Below, piece by piece: positions 13,764-24,365 of a stretch of 64,000 nt of DNA. Origin of the DNA: Dioszegia crocea. Lineage: Eukaryota > Basidiomycota > Tremellomycetes > Tremellales > Bulleribasidiaceae. The stretch spans positions 1,394,809 to 1,458,808 of the forward strand of contig BCKK01000002.1 of the NCBI GenBank assembly GCA_001600615.1, in the 5' to 3' direction. The notes below the pieces were generated by a model that was given only the letters and a program-made list of their open reading frames with translations, searched no databases and had not been told where the DNA came from. The position numbers and the translations under genes are program-made. Within the stretch, counting starts at the first letter, position 1; each line of letters begins with the position of its first letter.

Positions 13764-14642
13764 CTATACTCTCTCCGATATCTTGATGGCGACTCGACAA
13801 CCCGCACCAATGACGGCACTCAACAGGCTGTGACCTGGGGCTTTCTGCGCACCCTCTTCCACCGCTGTGTCCAGGTGCTCCAGCTCGTCATCCCTGAATT
13901 CCTCCAGCACACCTTTGAGGAGCGGTAGAGATGGATGTGGTTTTTCGCCTGATTTGGGCTGTAACAGTGGCTGAAGAGATCTGATCTGACTGTATGGTGT
14001 CAGCACTACGGCCCTTACGCACTGTTAGAAGTTCCAACTCACTCGTCGTAATGCTCTCCAATTACAGTCTCAACCGCCTCTGTACATGCCATGGCAGCTT
14101 CCCGGCCCATCAAAGCCGTGACTGCCCCCAAACCGAAAGCCATACCCTGCCATACGGGGTACAGCAATGTCGGCCGGATGCTATGCTGTGTCTGGACCAA
14201 ACGCATAGTGGCGAGGTGATGCCGTTCGCTTTCCCACATTTCCTGCTCGATCAGCGTCGTTCTCCTGCATGTAAGTCACCGGCGAGCTCACCTCGACCTG
14301 CTTGACAGTCTTACTGTCTCCGCGCATAGCGCTCCCCCATTTCTGGCCACGATAGATCCAATTCGCCCCTAACTCTCCGGCCTGATCGACCCTGACGATC
14401 CGAGCGATCAGCTCGCTTTCCTCCGGCGAGAGATTTGTAGGCGAAGAAGTGGTAGCGGCAGTGTCTCTGGCTGGCGTGCTTGGCGACTGAGATGAAGACG
14501 GGAGGGTTGGAGGGATGTAGGCGTGCGAGGGCCTGGGTAAAGAGGCACAGGAGGAGTGAGGGCGATAGGCCGGAACAAGTCTCGATGCTTGGGTCAGGAT
14601 CCGAGAAGGCCCTGCGATTGTATTACGGGATATGAGCTGCAT
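13764..14642 (-). CDS. COQ7: COQ7 demethoxyubiquinone hydroxylase
   Basis: This is a mitochondrial di-iron enzyme of ubiquinone synthesis. The N-terminus MQLISRNTIAGPSRILTQAS is a typical Arg-rich, acid-free targeting peptide, followed by a Ser/Pro linker. The ferritin-like core starts at LIARIVRVDQAGELGANWIY and holds the iron ligands: Glu in GELGA, EMWESERHH, Glu in TVIGEHY, and FRDDELEHLD. It ends GCRVAIKISERV. Two introns interrupt it, around 14000-14050 and 14240-14300. The length, about 260 residues, fits the family with an extended leader. Confidence 0.93.
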
Positions 14643-15282
14643 TTCTTACAAAGCAGGCTTGGGATAGATAGCAAGGGATGTGATGTATAGCAGGCGATCG
14701 CTATCGATCTTGGTGGACGTTTCAGATCTCGGATAGCTCTGACGTGGCTATATCTCGGGCCCCCACAATTGATACCACTCCTACAGCTTCACCCAGCCAA
14801 ATCCCAAAATTTCCTCTCCTTCATCCTTCCAATGTAAGTACAGTCACCCTCATCATCAAGCTGCCCACACACTAACACACACAGTCTATGAGAATGATGA
14901 CAACCCCAAGGTCGCAGAGCGTTGACGCGAGCCATCTTGACTCTCTACGGAGGGAAGGGAAAGTTGCACGCCTCGAATGACATCTGCCGTCTGGCGACCA
15001 CCCTCCTTGTTATAAAAGGGACGGCTTATTATACGGTCTGATCACGGGAATGAAGGATGTCTGTTTCCATGTAGTGTAGCTGCTCGCTTTGATCCACAAT
15101 GCATCATGCATTATCTATAGCTGGAGACTACGGCGAGCAATACAGCGTACAGCTTCTTATATGCTTGAATAAATGATTAGCGGAAGCAAAATCCCACCTC
15201 CGCATTCTTCCCGGTCCAAGGCCTGTTTTCCACTCACAACTGCCATACTCTACACATTCTACATCTCCACACAGCCCTCAAC
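14643..15282. other. Divergent intergenic region with one intron-like stretch
   Basis: This lies between the COQ7 and ATP14 starts. Bases about 14832-14884 look like a good intron (GTAAGT donor, CACTAAC branch, ACAG end), followed by an ATG-rich stretch with a 41-codon open frame at 14888. No conserved protein is read. It could be a non-coding transcript or a 5' UTR intron. Confidence 0.3.
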
Positions 15283-15881
15283 ATGTCCTCCATCCTCCGC
15301 ATCACCGTGCGTTGGGCTCTTCAGTCAACACAGGAATCTACTGACATGAGATACAGGCTCAGCGCGCTGCGCCCTCCTTCTCCCGATCGATCTCACTCTC
15401 TGCTGTCGCGAGAAAAGGTGAATTGCGCTTTTGACGTTGTGCAGTCTTTCAAATCGTTATGCAGCTGCTGACTAGAGCCAGACCTGATCCAGGATCTATA
15501 CGTATCGCAATTGAAGGCGTACAAGCCTTCTCCTCAGGTATGTCCTATCTGTCTATCTTCATCTCGGCCGTAATCCCGAACGAAACCCGCTACAGCTCTG
15601 TCCGCTACGAAATAGGTCCCTATTGGAGTCAACTGACATCCCAGGCCAAAGACGCAGCTGCCTCTTCCGTCCGCTCATACACCGCTCCCACCCCGCCCAA
15701 GGCTCCCGCACTCCCCACCGACCTCGCAGCCGAGCTCGCTAAATTCGACGCGGAGGAGCCCGTCATTGGCCAGAAGGCTGCACCTGCCACCAGCGCTGGA
15801 TCCGAGAGCGGCGGAGAGGGAGTACAGGAGTACTTGAGCTTCTTGGAGCAGGACCTGCCCAAGGCCGACAAGCACCACTAG
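15283..15881 (+). CDS. ATP14: ATP synthase subunit h
   Basis: This is a small peripheral-stalk subunit of mitochondrial F1Fo ATP synthase. Exons join as MSSILRIT, AQRAAPSFSRSISLSAVARK (basic mitochondrial leader), DLIQDLYVSQLKAYKPSPQ, then AKDAAASSV and a Pro/Glu-rich body ending EQDLPKADKHH. The DLIQDLYVSQLK segment right after the leader matches yeast Atp14 (VIQDLYLRELK), and the acidic C-terminal half is also typical. There are three introns of about 45-105 nt. The length, near 125 residues, fits. Confidence 0.88.
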
Positions 15882-16251
15882 ATGGAGAGGGGAGGTTGAC
15901 GGGAGAGGGTGAGGGGAAGAGAAAATAGGCGTGGTCATGCATCTGATCAGAGCTGTTAAAGAGGAGTGCCAAAGGGGCGGAAGGGAAGGTGTTCCTCGAG
16001 GCATACCCCTGCTTGACGCGGTGTCGGGTTGGCTGACTGATGTTCGGCTTCGAAGTTTAGATACCTGGGTAGGGCAATCGGAAACTAATTCTACCGTAGG
16101 AACAGGCGGGTACAGCCCATCAGAAAGCGCTCTTATGACCGTGTGCCAGTGATGGCGTGGTCATGGGTCTACAGACTAGTCCGAAGAGTCGGTACGGAAT
16201 CCTGGGCATACATGGCTTTGACTAGAGCCGGGTGGGATATTCGCCAGCAAT
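15882..16251. other. Convergent 3' UTR region
   Basis: This lies between ATP14 and the converging UCH37-like gene. I see nothing else in it. Confidence 0.5.
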
Positions 16252-17699
16252 CTACTCTTCTTCGCCTTTGGCTTTCGCCCTCTCCAGCCTTTCCTTTCCT
16301 TTCGTCCGAGCGTCATCCACGGCTTTGGCTATTGATATCAGCAGGCGAGCCTTATGACGCGTTCCAGCCCGGATTGAAGAAGGGGACATCCCAGTCTGGT
16401 CTGGCTCCCAGAACGAAGACTCACCCATTTTGCCGCTCTGTCCCATTTCTCTGAACAACTGGAACACCACCGGCAGCAAGTTGTTCTGCCTGAGCGTATT
16501 CTCTAGTGCGCCGCGCTCCGCCTTGAGCTTCTCGTGCTCCAGCTGATCAGTGAGCTGGAAGCGCTGTTCCGCTGGAGTCGAAGGGTCGTTTATTTGACGT
16601 GTGAGGCGAGGAACCGCTGCTGATCGGATTGCGAGGAGGTTGAACATGAGCTGGGCCGTCAGCTGTTTGCAGAGCGCTTGAGATAGACGTTTCGTCTTAT
16701 AGGCAGACGGGGACCGAGGCTCAACTTACAGATCCAGCAGGATAAGCTGCTATTCTGGCCTCGATTGTCTCTCGCGCCGTATCTACCCAGTCCCCTTCCA
16801 CTGCTGCGTGCATAACGGGAGACTTCCGTAGCCCATCAAGCTCATACAGAACATCGTGGACAGGCAGGTAGGTGACAAAGTGGTATGCGTCCTCCTTCTC
16901 GCGCTCGGGAAAGGCTGAGGGGTCCATGCTGAATGGAGAGGATTTGGAGAATGAGTTGTGGACCTCGCGTATCCGGTCGGAAGAGGATAGAATGTGGCCG
17001 AGGCTGGAGTGTCAGCTACTTATCGATGGGGTAGGATGGGAGTTCAACATACTCTAGAGACTCCATACCTGTGCCGAAATCGCGCAGGTTCTCCAACTCA
17101 GCCTGTTATGTCAGTGAGATCTGTATTCTGACCTCGTCTGAGCTACACTCAAGACTCACGCCTAATTCAACCGTCTCCCCTTCATGCTCTGACCGTTGTG
17201 TGGGGATGTTCATGACCTGCGGCATCAGCTTCACAATTTCGAACATTCCACTTCGTCAAGCTTGTTTTCGTGGGTAGGCAGAAGGTCCTCACCGCATTCA
17301 TAGCTGCCAATGTACCACAGCTGTTATTTATCACCTATGGGTAATCAGCTTCGTGTGCACCCGTCGACCGGAGTAGTACTTACCTGGTTAGCAAACCATA
17401 CCCCACTTTGCAGCGGATCCACCTCGAGACCTGTAGATCCCGACCCATCACCATATCCTACGTGCTTAAACAGAAAGATTAGGGCGTGGATAGGTTTAAG
17501 CGTCTCGAGTGTTGAAGCGTCGAGGGAATATAGGTCGTCCTACGTGATCAGCGGCTGGATATTCTTGAGACATGGGAAAGTTCATTGTTGAAGCAAGACG
17601 CACAACTTGTAAGCCCTTAACGCCGAGGTCCCGGAGGAGCTGAGTGAAGACTTGAGGATCGGATTCGGTCAATGACCAGCCTGAGGGATCGTCTGACAT
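16252..17699 (-). CDS. UCH37/UCHL5-type ubiquitin C-terminal hydrolase
   Basis: This is a peptidase C12 deubiquitinase; UCH37 relatives act at the 19S proteasome and in chromatin remodellers. It starts MSDDPSGWSLTESDPQVF at 17699. The catalytic Cys lies in INNSCGTLAAMNAVMN, the His in EDAYHFVTYLPV and the Asp in LYELDGL. A UCH37-like C-terminal extension follows the catalytic domain (IEARIAAYPAG, then MFNLLAIRSAAVPRL, KLKAERGALENTLRQNN), ending KAKGEEE. Several short introns interrupt it. The Cys motif reads NSCGT where UCH enzymes usually have N-A-C-A/G-T. The Cys itself is intact. Confidence 0.9.
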
Positions 17700-17949
17700 T
17701 GTTGCTGCTTTGTTGTGGATCCTTGAGGTTGTAGAGTGTGAGATGGAAAGACGAAGGAATGTGTCGAGGGTGACGTGAGTGATTTTCGTTTCCAGGTTGA
17801 GCCGTCGAGGCATTCTGCACGGATCCTACCTCTCCTGTATCGACGTTCGTGGTATACAGCAGGTACTTCTTCTATTATACGTATGTAGAGTAGTCTAGTC
17901 ATTACAACATTAGGTCGCGAGACACCAAAATACCCAAGCCACCTCAACC

Positions 17950-19696
17950 CTAAGCTGTCCCGGCCTTCTCACTTTGCTTCTCCACAACCGCTTCGTCATC
18001 CTTCGCCTCTCTCTTCTCCCGCTCACGCTTGCCCTTTCCAGGCAAGACATCCGACACAGCTCCCTTGGGATCTCGTAGAGCATCCAAAGTCCTCTCGACT
18101 TTCCCAGTATACGCCGCACCTCCATTCGCCCTGTCTTCCAAATCCGACGCATCCGAGCTGGATATACTCGACGTGTCGCTCTGCTGCCCAATGACCATAT
18201 GGTCCCCCTCGGCCTTCTTGACCTTCGTCTGCTCCTCCTTGATCTTCTCTAGCTTCTTGTCGTCGCACGCCATTGTGACTATTTGGAGTCCGACAAAGTT
18301 CTTCTCGAGGAATTTTTGAAGGACGGGGAGGAGGGATTTCTCGGGCCGATATGTCCCGCTGTCATTATCGATGATGAGCTCGTAGAAGCGGGGCTCGGTC
18401 GGAGGGTCGTCGTCTGTCGAAGATCCATTCTTTACGGGATCGGGGGGATGGGTGACTTGATTTGAATCCTGCGCCGACTCGTTGGGATGTTCAAGTCGGC
18501 GAACTAGGAATTCACCACTCCAGGAGATGTAGCTCTGCACACATCAGCAAGATCATAGATTTCAGCTGACTCGGAGCTTACATGGACATCCGAGTGCATT
18601 GTGTGCTTGCTTAAGACTGGACCGTTAGCACAGACCGCAGTGAGCTGAAGTAAGACTCACGATCAATCCCAAACTCCTTGCCAGTCTCGGTAAAGCGGAA
18701 CATCCCATCCAGAGTGATGACATAGGTAAATATCCTCCCTCCCTGATCATAGTGGACCATTTTCAAGAATTGGCTCGTCATCGCCTCGGATGGCTCGTCG
18801 AATCGTCCATATTTCGACTCGGGGTCAAAATTGTATATCCGCTCGTGCTGGTGATGCAGAGCTTTATGAAGGGCCCATCCCGCAACTCCTTTCCGAGTGA
18901 ACATCCAGCCAATGAAGGGCTTGAACTCGACAAAGCGGTGGTATAGCTCGTTTGGGACTGGTCCGCGGAGTTGAAATTCATTCGACTGGAAGCTGCAAAA
19001 ATCAGCTTCGACCTCGCAAATCCTCCGTTCAACTTACTTTGTCTTCTCCACACCCCCATCATCGTCTGGCGCCTTTGTTCCCGCTATCCGTCCAATCATT
19101 GGCGAGAAGTGTTTCCACCAAAAGCAGTTGAGCGTGTACGCCTTCCCCACCTCCTCCTCCGTCTTCCCCAGCACCTCCACCGACACCGTCAACCTAGCGT
19201 GCATCCTCACATCTCGCTTTACCAGGGCTGTACACGATCTCAACCCGTATGCCCTGATACTGGCTCCCTTCTTGCCCATCTTGTAGACCTCCTTATCAAC
19301 CTTGAACCCCTCCTTTAACCGACCAGTGGCAATTTCCAGCTTGCCCAACCGGTCATCGTGATCCTCAGGATCTTCGTCATATAGCCGAATCTTCAGCTTA
19401 AACCCGCCCTCTGGAACACCCGCCACGACCCAAGACGACTCCCACTCGGGCTCCGTACTCTCATAAACGGTATGCGTGCGATATCGCAGAGGTGGGTCGG
19501 TGGAGTGTCGAGTGGGGAGAGAGGTGTTCATCTGGGCAAGGAGATATGGGTCAGACGACCGCTTGCCAAAGTCTGATATGGGAATATTGTCGGCGCGGTG
19601 GAAGGTCATCTTGACAGTGTATGTCTGGGATCTGGTCGGGTGGACAGGTGTCTTGTCGAGCCCGCCAGGAGGCTTCTTCTCGTCCCCGCTTGACAT
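17950..19696 (-). CDS. C2-domain protein, fungal-specific architecture
   Basis: The start is MSSGDEKKPPGGLDK at 19696; the frame is open further upstream but without an ATG. Residues about 20-190 read as a C2 domain: YTVKMTFHRADNIPISDFGK, SSDPYLLAQMN, EPEWESSWVVAGVPEGGFKL and IRLYDEDPEDHDDRLG, with the Asp residues expected for Ca2+/lipid binding. A second conserved part holds NELYHRFVEFKPFIGWMFTR, HERIYNFDPESKYG, GGRIFTYVITLDGMFRFTE and SYISWSGEFLVRRLEHP. The C-terminus is highly charged and disordered (KGKREREKREAKDDE). C2 proteins with this second half are common in filamentous fungi but not functionally defined. Membrane binding is an inference. Confidence 0.8.
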
Positions 19697-20198
19697 GGTG
19701 GAAGTAGGCTGGATGGGTGGACAAGATGCTATGCTCAGTCTATTTATCAGGTCGTAGCGAGGTCTGATATTATGGGCAACAGAAGATACTGTAGCGAGTT
19801 GCAGTACTGAGTCTCTGACGTAGGGAATATCTGCAGATCCAAAATTGGTCGGGACCGTCAACAAATAGCTCTCGTTAACCTCGTTTTAGACCGTGCCTGA
19901 GTCACAACGCTTAGTCATCACAATTGCATCCGGGACCGAAGCAAGAGGCCGCAGCAGCAGACCGAGAAGTATTGACCACAACATGACGAAGCAACCTATA
20001 CATCAGAAAGCCGGCTGTGAGGGTGCTCTTCAACAAGGTCCAAGGGCAAAGAAGGCAGAATCGGAAGCAGGATCGGAAGCAAAGGCAGGCAGAGGCAGAT
20101 TGAGTATACATTTTGATTTCTATTCGATTGATTCTATTTGATTGATACCCTAGCGATACAGAGATTATGGGATGAGACCGTTACTACTAAACCCTAAC
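19697..20198. other. Intergenic region, nothing recognised
   Basis: This holds the C2 gene promoter and the 3' side of the repeat-protein gene. An open frame at 19893-20141 shows no intron signals or known domain. Confidence 0.4.
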
Positions 20199-21049
20199 CT
20201 ATAGGACATCGACAGTACCCTGGAGACCAGCGACAACGGGGTTGAGGACGGGGAGACCGAGACCGGCGACGGTGGGCTGGAGACCCTCGAGAGTGGGGTC
20301 GAGGACGGTGCCGAGCTCGCCGCGCTTGAGAACATCGACAGTGCCCTGGAGACCATCGACCGTGGGGATGAGGACACCGAGGCCGAGACCAGCGACGGTG
20401 GGCTGAAGACCCTCAAGGGTGGGGTCGAGGATGGTGCCGAGCTCTCCACGCTTGAGGACATCGACAGTACCCTGAAGACCATCGACAGTGGGGATGAGGA
20501 CGGGGAGACCGAGGCCAGCAACGGTGGGCTTCAAGCCTTCGAGGGTAGGGTCAAGGATCGTGCCGCTGCAGAGTCAGTGAGGTGAGAGTTGAAGAGTAAA
20601 TAGGTTGACTTACAGGGATCCACGCTTCTTGAGCACATCGACGGTACCCTGGAGACCGTCAACGGTGGGGATGAGAACACCGAGACCAAGGCCGGCGACG
20701 GTAGGCTGAAGGCCCTCGAGAGTAGGGTCAAGGATGGTGCCGAGCTCGCCTCGCTTGAGGACGTCCACGGTGCCCTGGAGGCCATCGACGGTGGGGATGA
20801 GGACACCAAGACCGAGACCGGCGACGGTAGGCTGGAGACCCTCGAGGGTGGGGTCAAGGATGGTACCACTGTTGGGTCAGCAAGGATGGACGAGGTTACG
20901 AGGATGGAAGGTGTAACTTACAGAGACCCGCGCTTCTTCAGAACATCAACGGTGCCCTGGAGACCGTCGACGGTGGGGATAAGGACACCGAGACCGAGGC
21001 CGGCGACAGTAGGCTGGAGACCCTCGAGGGTGGGGTCGAGGATGGTACC
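20199..21049 (-). repeat. Tandem coding repeat, about 126-129 bp x 6
   Basis: The six units are close to identical in DNA as well as protein, interrupted only by two introns at equivalent positions. Unit 4 has K for Q and P for G. Unit 6 is the most diverged (GTVLDP, LPVLNPVVAG) and lacks the KR end. Each unit also has an internal echo, PT[LV][ED]GLQ[PG]TV twice, 19 residues apart. Confidence 0.9.
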
Positions 21050-21145
21050 GAGGGAGCCGGGTTGACGCTCAGCGAGGGGAGCAGCAAGCACGCTGGAAGC
21101 GGCAAGGGCAGACAAGACGGAGAAGAGGTTGATGATGGAGACCAT
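20199..21145 (-). CDS. Secreted six-repeat protein with Lys-Arg sites (putative Kex2-processed repeat protein)
   Basis: Three exons (21145-20922, 20868-20614, 20565-20199) give 281 residues. The N-terminus MVSIINLFSVLSALAASSVL is a signal peptide, followed by AAPLAERQPGSL. The rest is six copies of a 42-43-residue unit: GTILDPTLEGLQPTVAGLGL, then GVLIPTVDGLQGTVDVL. Each of the first five copies ends KR or KKR plus GSL or GEL; the last stops at DVL. Exon 1 holds one copy, exon 2 exactly two, exon 3 three. Both introns are phase 2 and split the Leu codon just after KR. The first five units have no Cys, aromatic, His or Met. Fungal precursors with such KR-punctuated repeats (Ustilago Rep1, Candida Ece1) are cut by Kex2 in the Golgi; that is inference here. 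I do not recognise the repeat sequence. Confidence 0.85.
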
Positions 21146-21249
21146 GTTGGAAAGTGTGGACTGGGGTGGGGTTGTTGAGTTGGGAAGTAGGTGTTGAAGT
21201 TGGAGATGTGATGAATTGATGAAGAGACTCGAGGGGGATTTGGTCTCTC

Positions 21250-21257
21250 TTATATAT
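21250..21257 (-). promoter_or_regulatory. TATA box of the repeat-protein gene
   Basis: The reverse strand reads AGATATATAA about 105 bases before the ATG, at a usual distance for a strongly expressed fungal gene. Confidence 0.5.
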
Positions 21258-22882
21258 CTCTCCAGTTCGGTCAAGCTGACTCGAGATGAAGGTGTGCGAA
21301 GTCGGCGCCGCGCAATCTAACAGGCACTAAGGAACTGGGGTGCCTCATGCTTCTCTGCATTGCGCAAGGGTTCACTTCGATCAATGGTATGGATGTTGAT
21401 TAGATTACCAGTCTAGCGCGCGGAAGCAAGTGAGCAATGAACGATCCTTATCTCGTAATAGTCGATCAAGAGCGTGATCGCCCTGCAAGCCGAGCTAGTG
21501 CCACAGATTTGGTAACGCCCGGTAACGCAATGTGAGTGACTAGCTCCCCAAGCCTGTTTCAATTGCTCCTCCATATTGCGCTCTGATGACTCATACCTTG
21601 GAAAGAGAGACCTTTTGGTTGCTACTGCATACGGATCTGAGTCCCACACCGAGTACTTGCGTACACTCAGGGTCCCAACGTATCCAGTCGTGTGGCGCCC
21701 TGCCAATTGTGTTGTATGGGAGGCTGTCCAAGTCATAATGTGTCATGCAGCCATGCGATCGAATGCTGATCGAAGAAGAACTGCGGTCAGCTCCACAAGG
21801 CTGCTCGTTTCCCACGTTCCTCCGTAAACTTGACCGAACCCACATCTTGTTCATCACTAGTTAACGCCGCAGCACCACATTCCTCAATCATAACGTAACA
21901 TGTGATCGAGACTGCGCGTGGCACAGGACCACGCGTGCAAAAATGATGTGTTCTTCAGGGAAGATCCTGGAAGAATCCTAGGGAAAGAACGCTGTTAGCG
22001 CAATCATTGGGGCCATTCCACGCCATTCCCTCATGTGCATTTGATGAGCCACTCCGCATGGTGATGTGGGTCACCGAGCATGACTCAGGAAGGATCAATC
22101 ACGTCAGAGACATCATTAATTGTCGGTGGAGTGCAGGCTGACGCACGAATTACGACCCTGTTCCCAAACGTGCAAGTGGAGCTAAGGGACGCGAACAAAA
22201 TGCCTCATCATTGAATGATGCTCCATATTGACACAAGTGACAAGGGCAACGTCGACTTTACTCAATCTACTGTATGCATCGGCAAAAATGATGACGAATT
22301 GAGTTACCAGCCGAGGCGGAGCTTGTCCATACAGCCCTCGAGCATGTAGCGTTCTGGGTGCAATGTGCACCACTGTTTGAGCGCATATGCATAGACTTCC
22401 ACCCACTCCACCCCACGACTAGCAGTAGTCGAACCGAGGGAAATCACGCTAAGGTCCGCACCTTATGGACATGGACAAGCTCGGCATCGCGGATGATTGA
22501 AGAGGATTGAAAAAGGGGCGTATTCACTCACGCGTTGGTAGCGCGAAATGCGAATCTTCTCCGTTCAGTCTCGGTCCGGATGTAGATCCTAGCACATGCG
22601 AATATTTGAATGTTCCTCGAGGCACTCTTGAGCGAGATCCATACGGCCGAATGACAAGTCGGCCCCGCTTGCTCTGTACTTTTCGGGTCCGTCAGCTCGG
22701 TCCGTTTGAATGCCCGGGCCGTTATCTCCTTTCCGAACATCGGCAAGCGCTTCCGATAACTGTTCTGTCTGTCTGACATTCTCCAGCTGGATCTCCGCTT
22801 GACCGGAATGTGGACCTTCACTCGCAACCACTTCCGCTAGCCTATAATCAACAGTTCTAGCTGCAATCGAGACCCCGCCGTT
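21258..22882. other. Long divergent intergenic region
   Basis: About 1.6 kb separates the repeat-protein gene and the short-chain dehydrogenase. Open frames here are short and on both strands, with no intron-exon pattern or known domain. I see no tRNA or transposon. It may be a large regulatory region for the repeat-protein gene. Confidence 0.4.
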
Positions 22883-23978
22883 ATGCCACCAAGCCTGGCT
22901 GGACAAGTCTGTGTCATCACTGGAGCAACCGGCCGTGAGTGACGAGATTGCCAAAGACTGATGGCGGATATGGGTCTGGCTCATGCAGATAGGGATTGGC
23001 AAAGCGTGCGTCCTAGCCTTCGTCCGGGCTGGAGCGAAGGTTATCGCGGTAGATGTCGTCAAGGGCAGTGTCGACGGTGTAGACGAGGACGACTTCGTCA
23101 TCTGCAACCAGGCAGATATTCTCAGTATCGCGGCACTGGAAACTTTCCTCGTTTCCAAGTGAGTAGTGTCTTTACTTCTCAATGTGCACGGCGCTTACTA
23201 GCTCAGATATGGACGCATAGATGTGCTGGTCAACAACGGGGCATTGGGCGGAGAGCGGGCATCGTTTCACGAGAAAACAACACAGGAGTACGACGATGTC
23301 ATGGGAGTCAAGTGAGTCTCGATTACTGGCTAGTAAACTTGGCTGATAGCACAGCGTGAAGGGCCCTTTCCTCCTGTCGCAACTAGCTATCCGTCTACAT
23401 CTCAAGAATCGCGCAAGTGGGCGGAGTCTTTCCATCGTCAACATCGCTTCTATAGCGGGTCATCGTGGATTCACCCAAGCTGCAATCTATTCAACATCGA
23501 AACATGCTTTGATCGGTCTGACAAAGAACGTTGCAGTGGAGTACGGAAGTCAAGGTGTGAGGTGTAACACTGTGTCGCCTGTGAGTGGTTCGACTTGACG
23601 GATCGAAAGCCACCGTGCTCGGCACTGCGGACAGCGGGACAGCTAGCTGGACGAACGCTGACAATGTAGGGAATGATGGAGGTTCCCAACATACAAGGCT
23701 TTACCCAAGACGTAAGTCCCATCGTTTCTGTTTAGGTCCGCGGAAATGCCCACTGACCTCCCTCAGCATATCGACGCGTTGACCTCTAAAGTCCCCGTCC
23801 AGAGAGGTGGGAAGCCATCGGAAGTCGCCAGTGTGGTCTGCTTTTTGGCTTCAGACGAGGCTAGCTATATCAACGGCACGGACATTCTTGGTGAGTCCTG
23901 GCCTCTACATATTGCAGAGTCCGTCCGAGAAGTCACGCTGATGTATCTGTAGTCGATGGAGGGCTCTTGGCCCAATAA
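22883..23978 (+). CDS. Short-chain dehydrogenase/reductase (SDR)
   Basis: This is an NAD(P)-dependent oxidoreductase of about 255 residues. Joined exons give MPPSLAGQVCVITGATG (cofactor loop, continuing RIGKACVLAF), VIAVDVVKG, DFVICNQADI, RIDVLVNNGALGG (NNxG motif), SIVNIASIAGHRGF (catalytic Ser), AAIYSTSKHALIGL (Tyr-x3-Lys), GVRCNTVSPG and YINGTDILVDGGLLAQ. There are five or six introns. An acidic residue at the end of beta-2 (AVDVV) points to NAD rather than NADP. The substrate is unknown. Confidence 0.9.
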
Positions 23979-24365
23979 TGGTGTGAAGCCCCATTGAAGT
24001 ATCGTCCATACCAGCTGTAGTAGTGTCGGTATGGATTCAGCTCATCAATCCGTGTCACCCTGCCATGCTCTTTGTGTGCGATTCTGTCTCTCTGATGCGT
24101 CCTTGGCAGTTGTACGAGGCCAGTACTCCCCCACTTTGTACTCCCCCACCCGAAATATGCTTTTACTGTATTTCTCCCGTCCGTGAAAAAGATGCCGAGA
24201 CGGCGATCGCCGTTGGACGTTATGATGAGCGCGTCGCTGTTTTGCCTTTGAGAACCTATACATTCCTCGCTCTCATACTACAGACTCTCAGTACTGGCAC
24301 ACCCTCTTTAGACCAGGTCATTCTCTCAGATAGCTTCATATAGACCACAGCGTACATCAGCCACA
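23979..24365. other. Intergenic region, KAP95 promoter
   Basis: This holds the SDR 3' side and the upstream region of importin beta. Nothing else is seen. Confidence 0.4.

Noticed and set aside
14832..15060. Intron-like sequence plus small open frame between COQ7 and ATP14
   Set aside because: A first reading seemed to give a conserved peptide, but checking the bases showed frame breaks. It is left as possible non-coding RNA.
20199..21145. Reading the repeat protein as a cyclic RiPP precursor (ustiloxin type)
   Set aside because: Those cores are short and contain Tyr or similar residues; these units are 42-43 residues with no aromatic residue, and no UstY/DUF3328-like gene is nearby.
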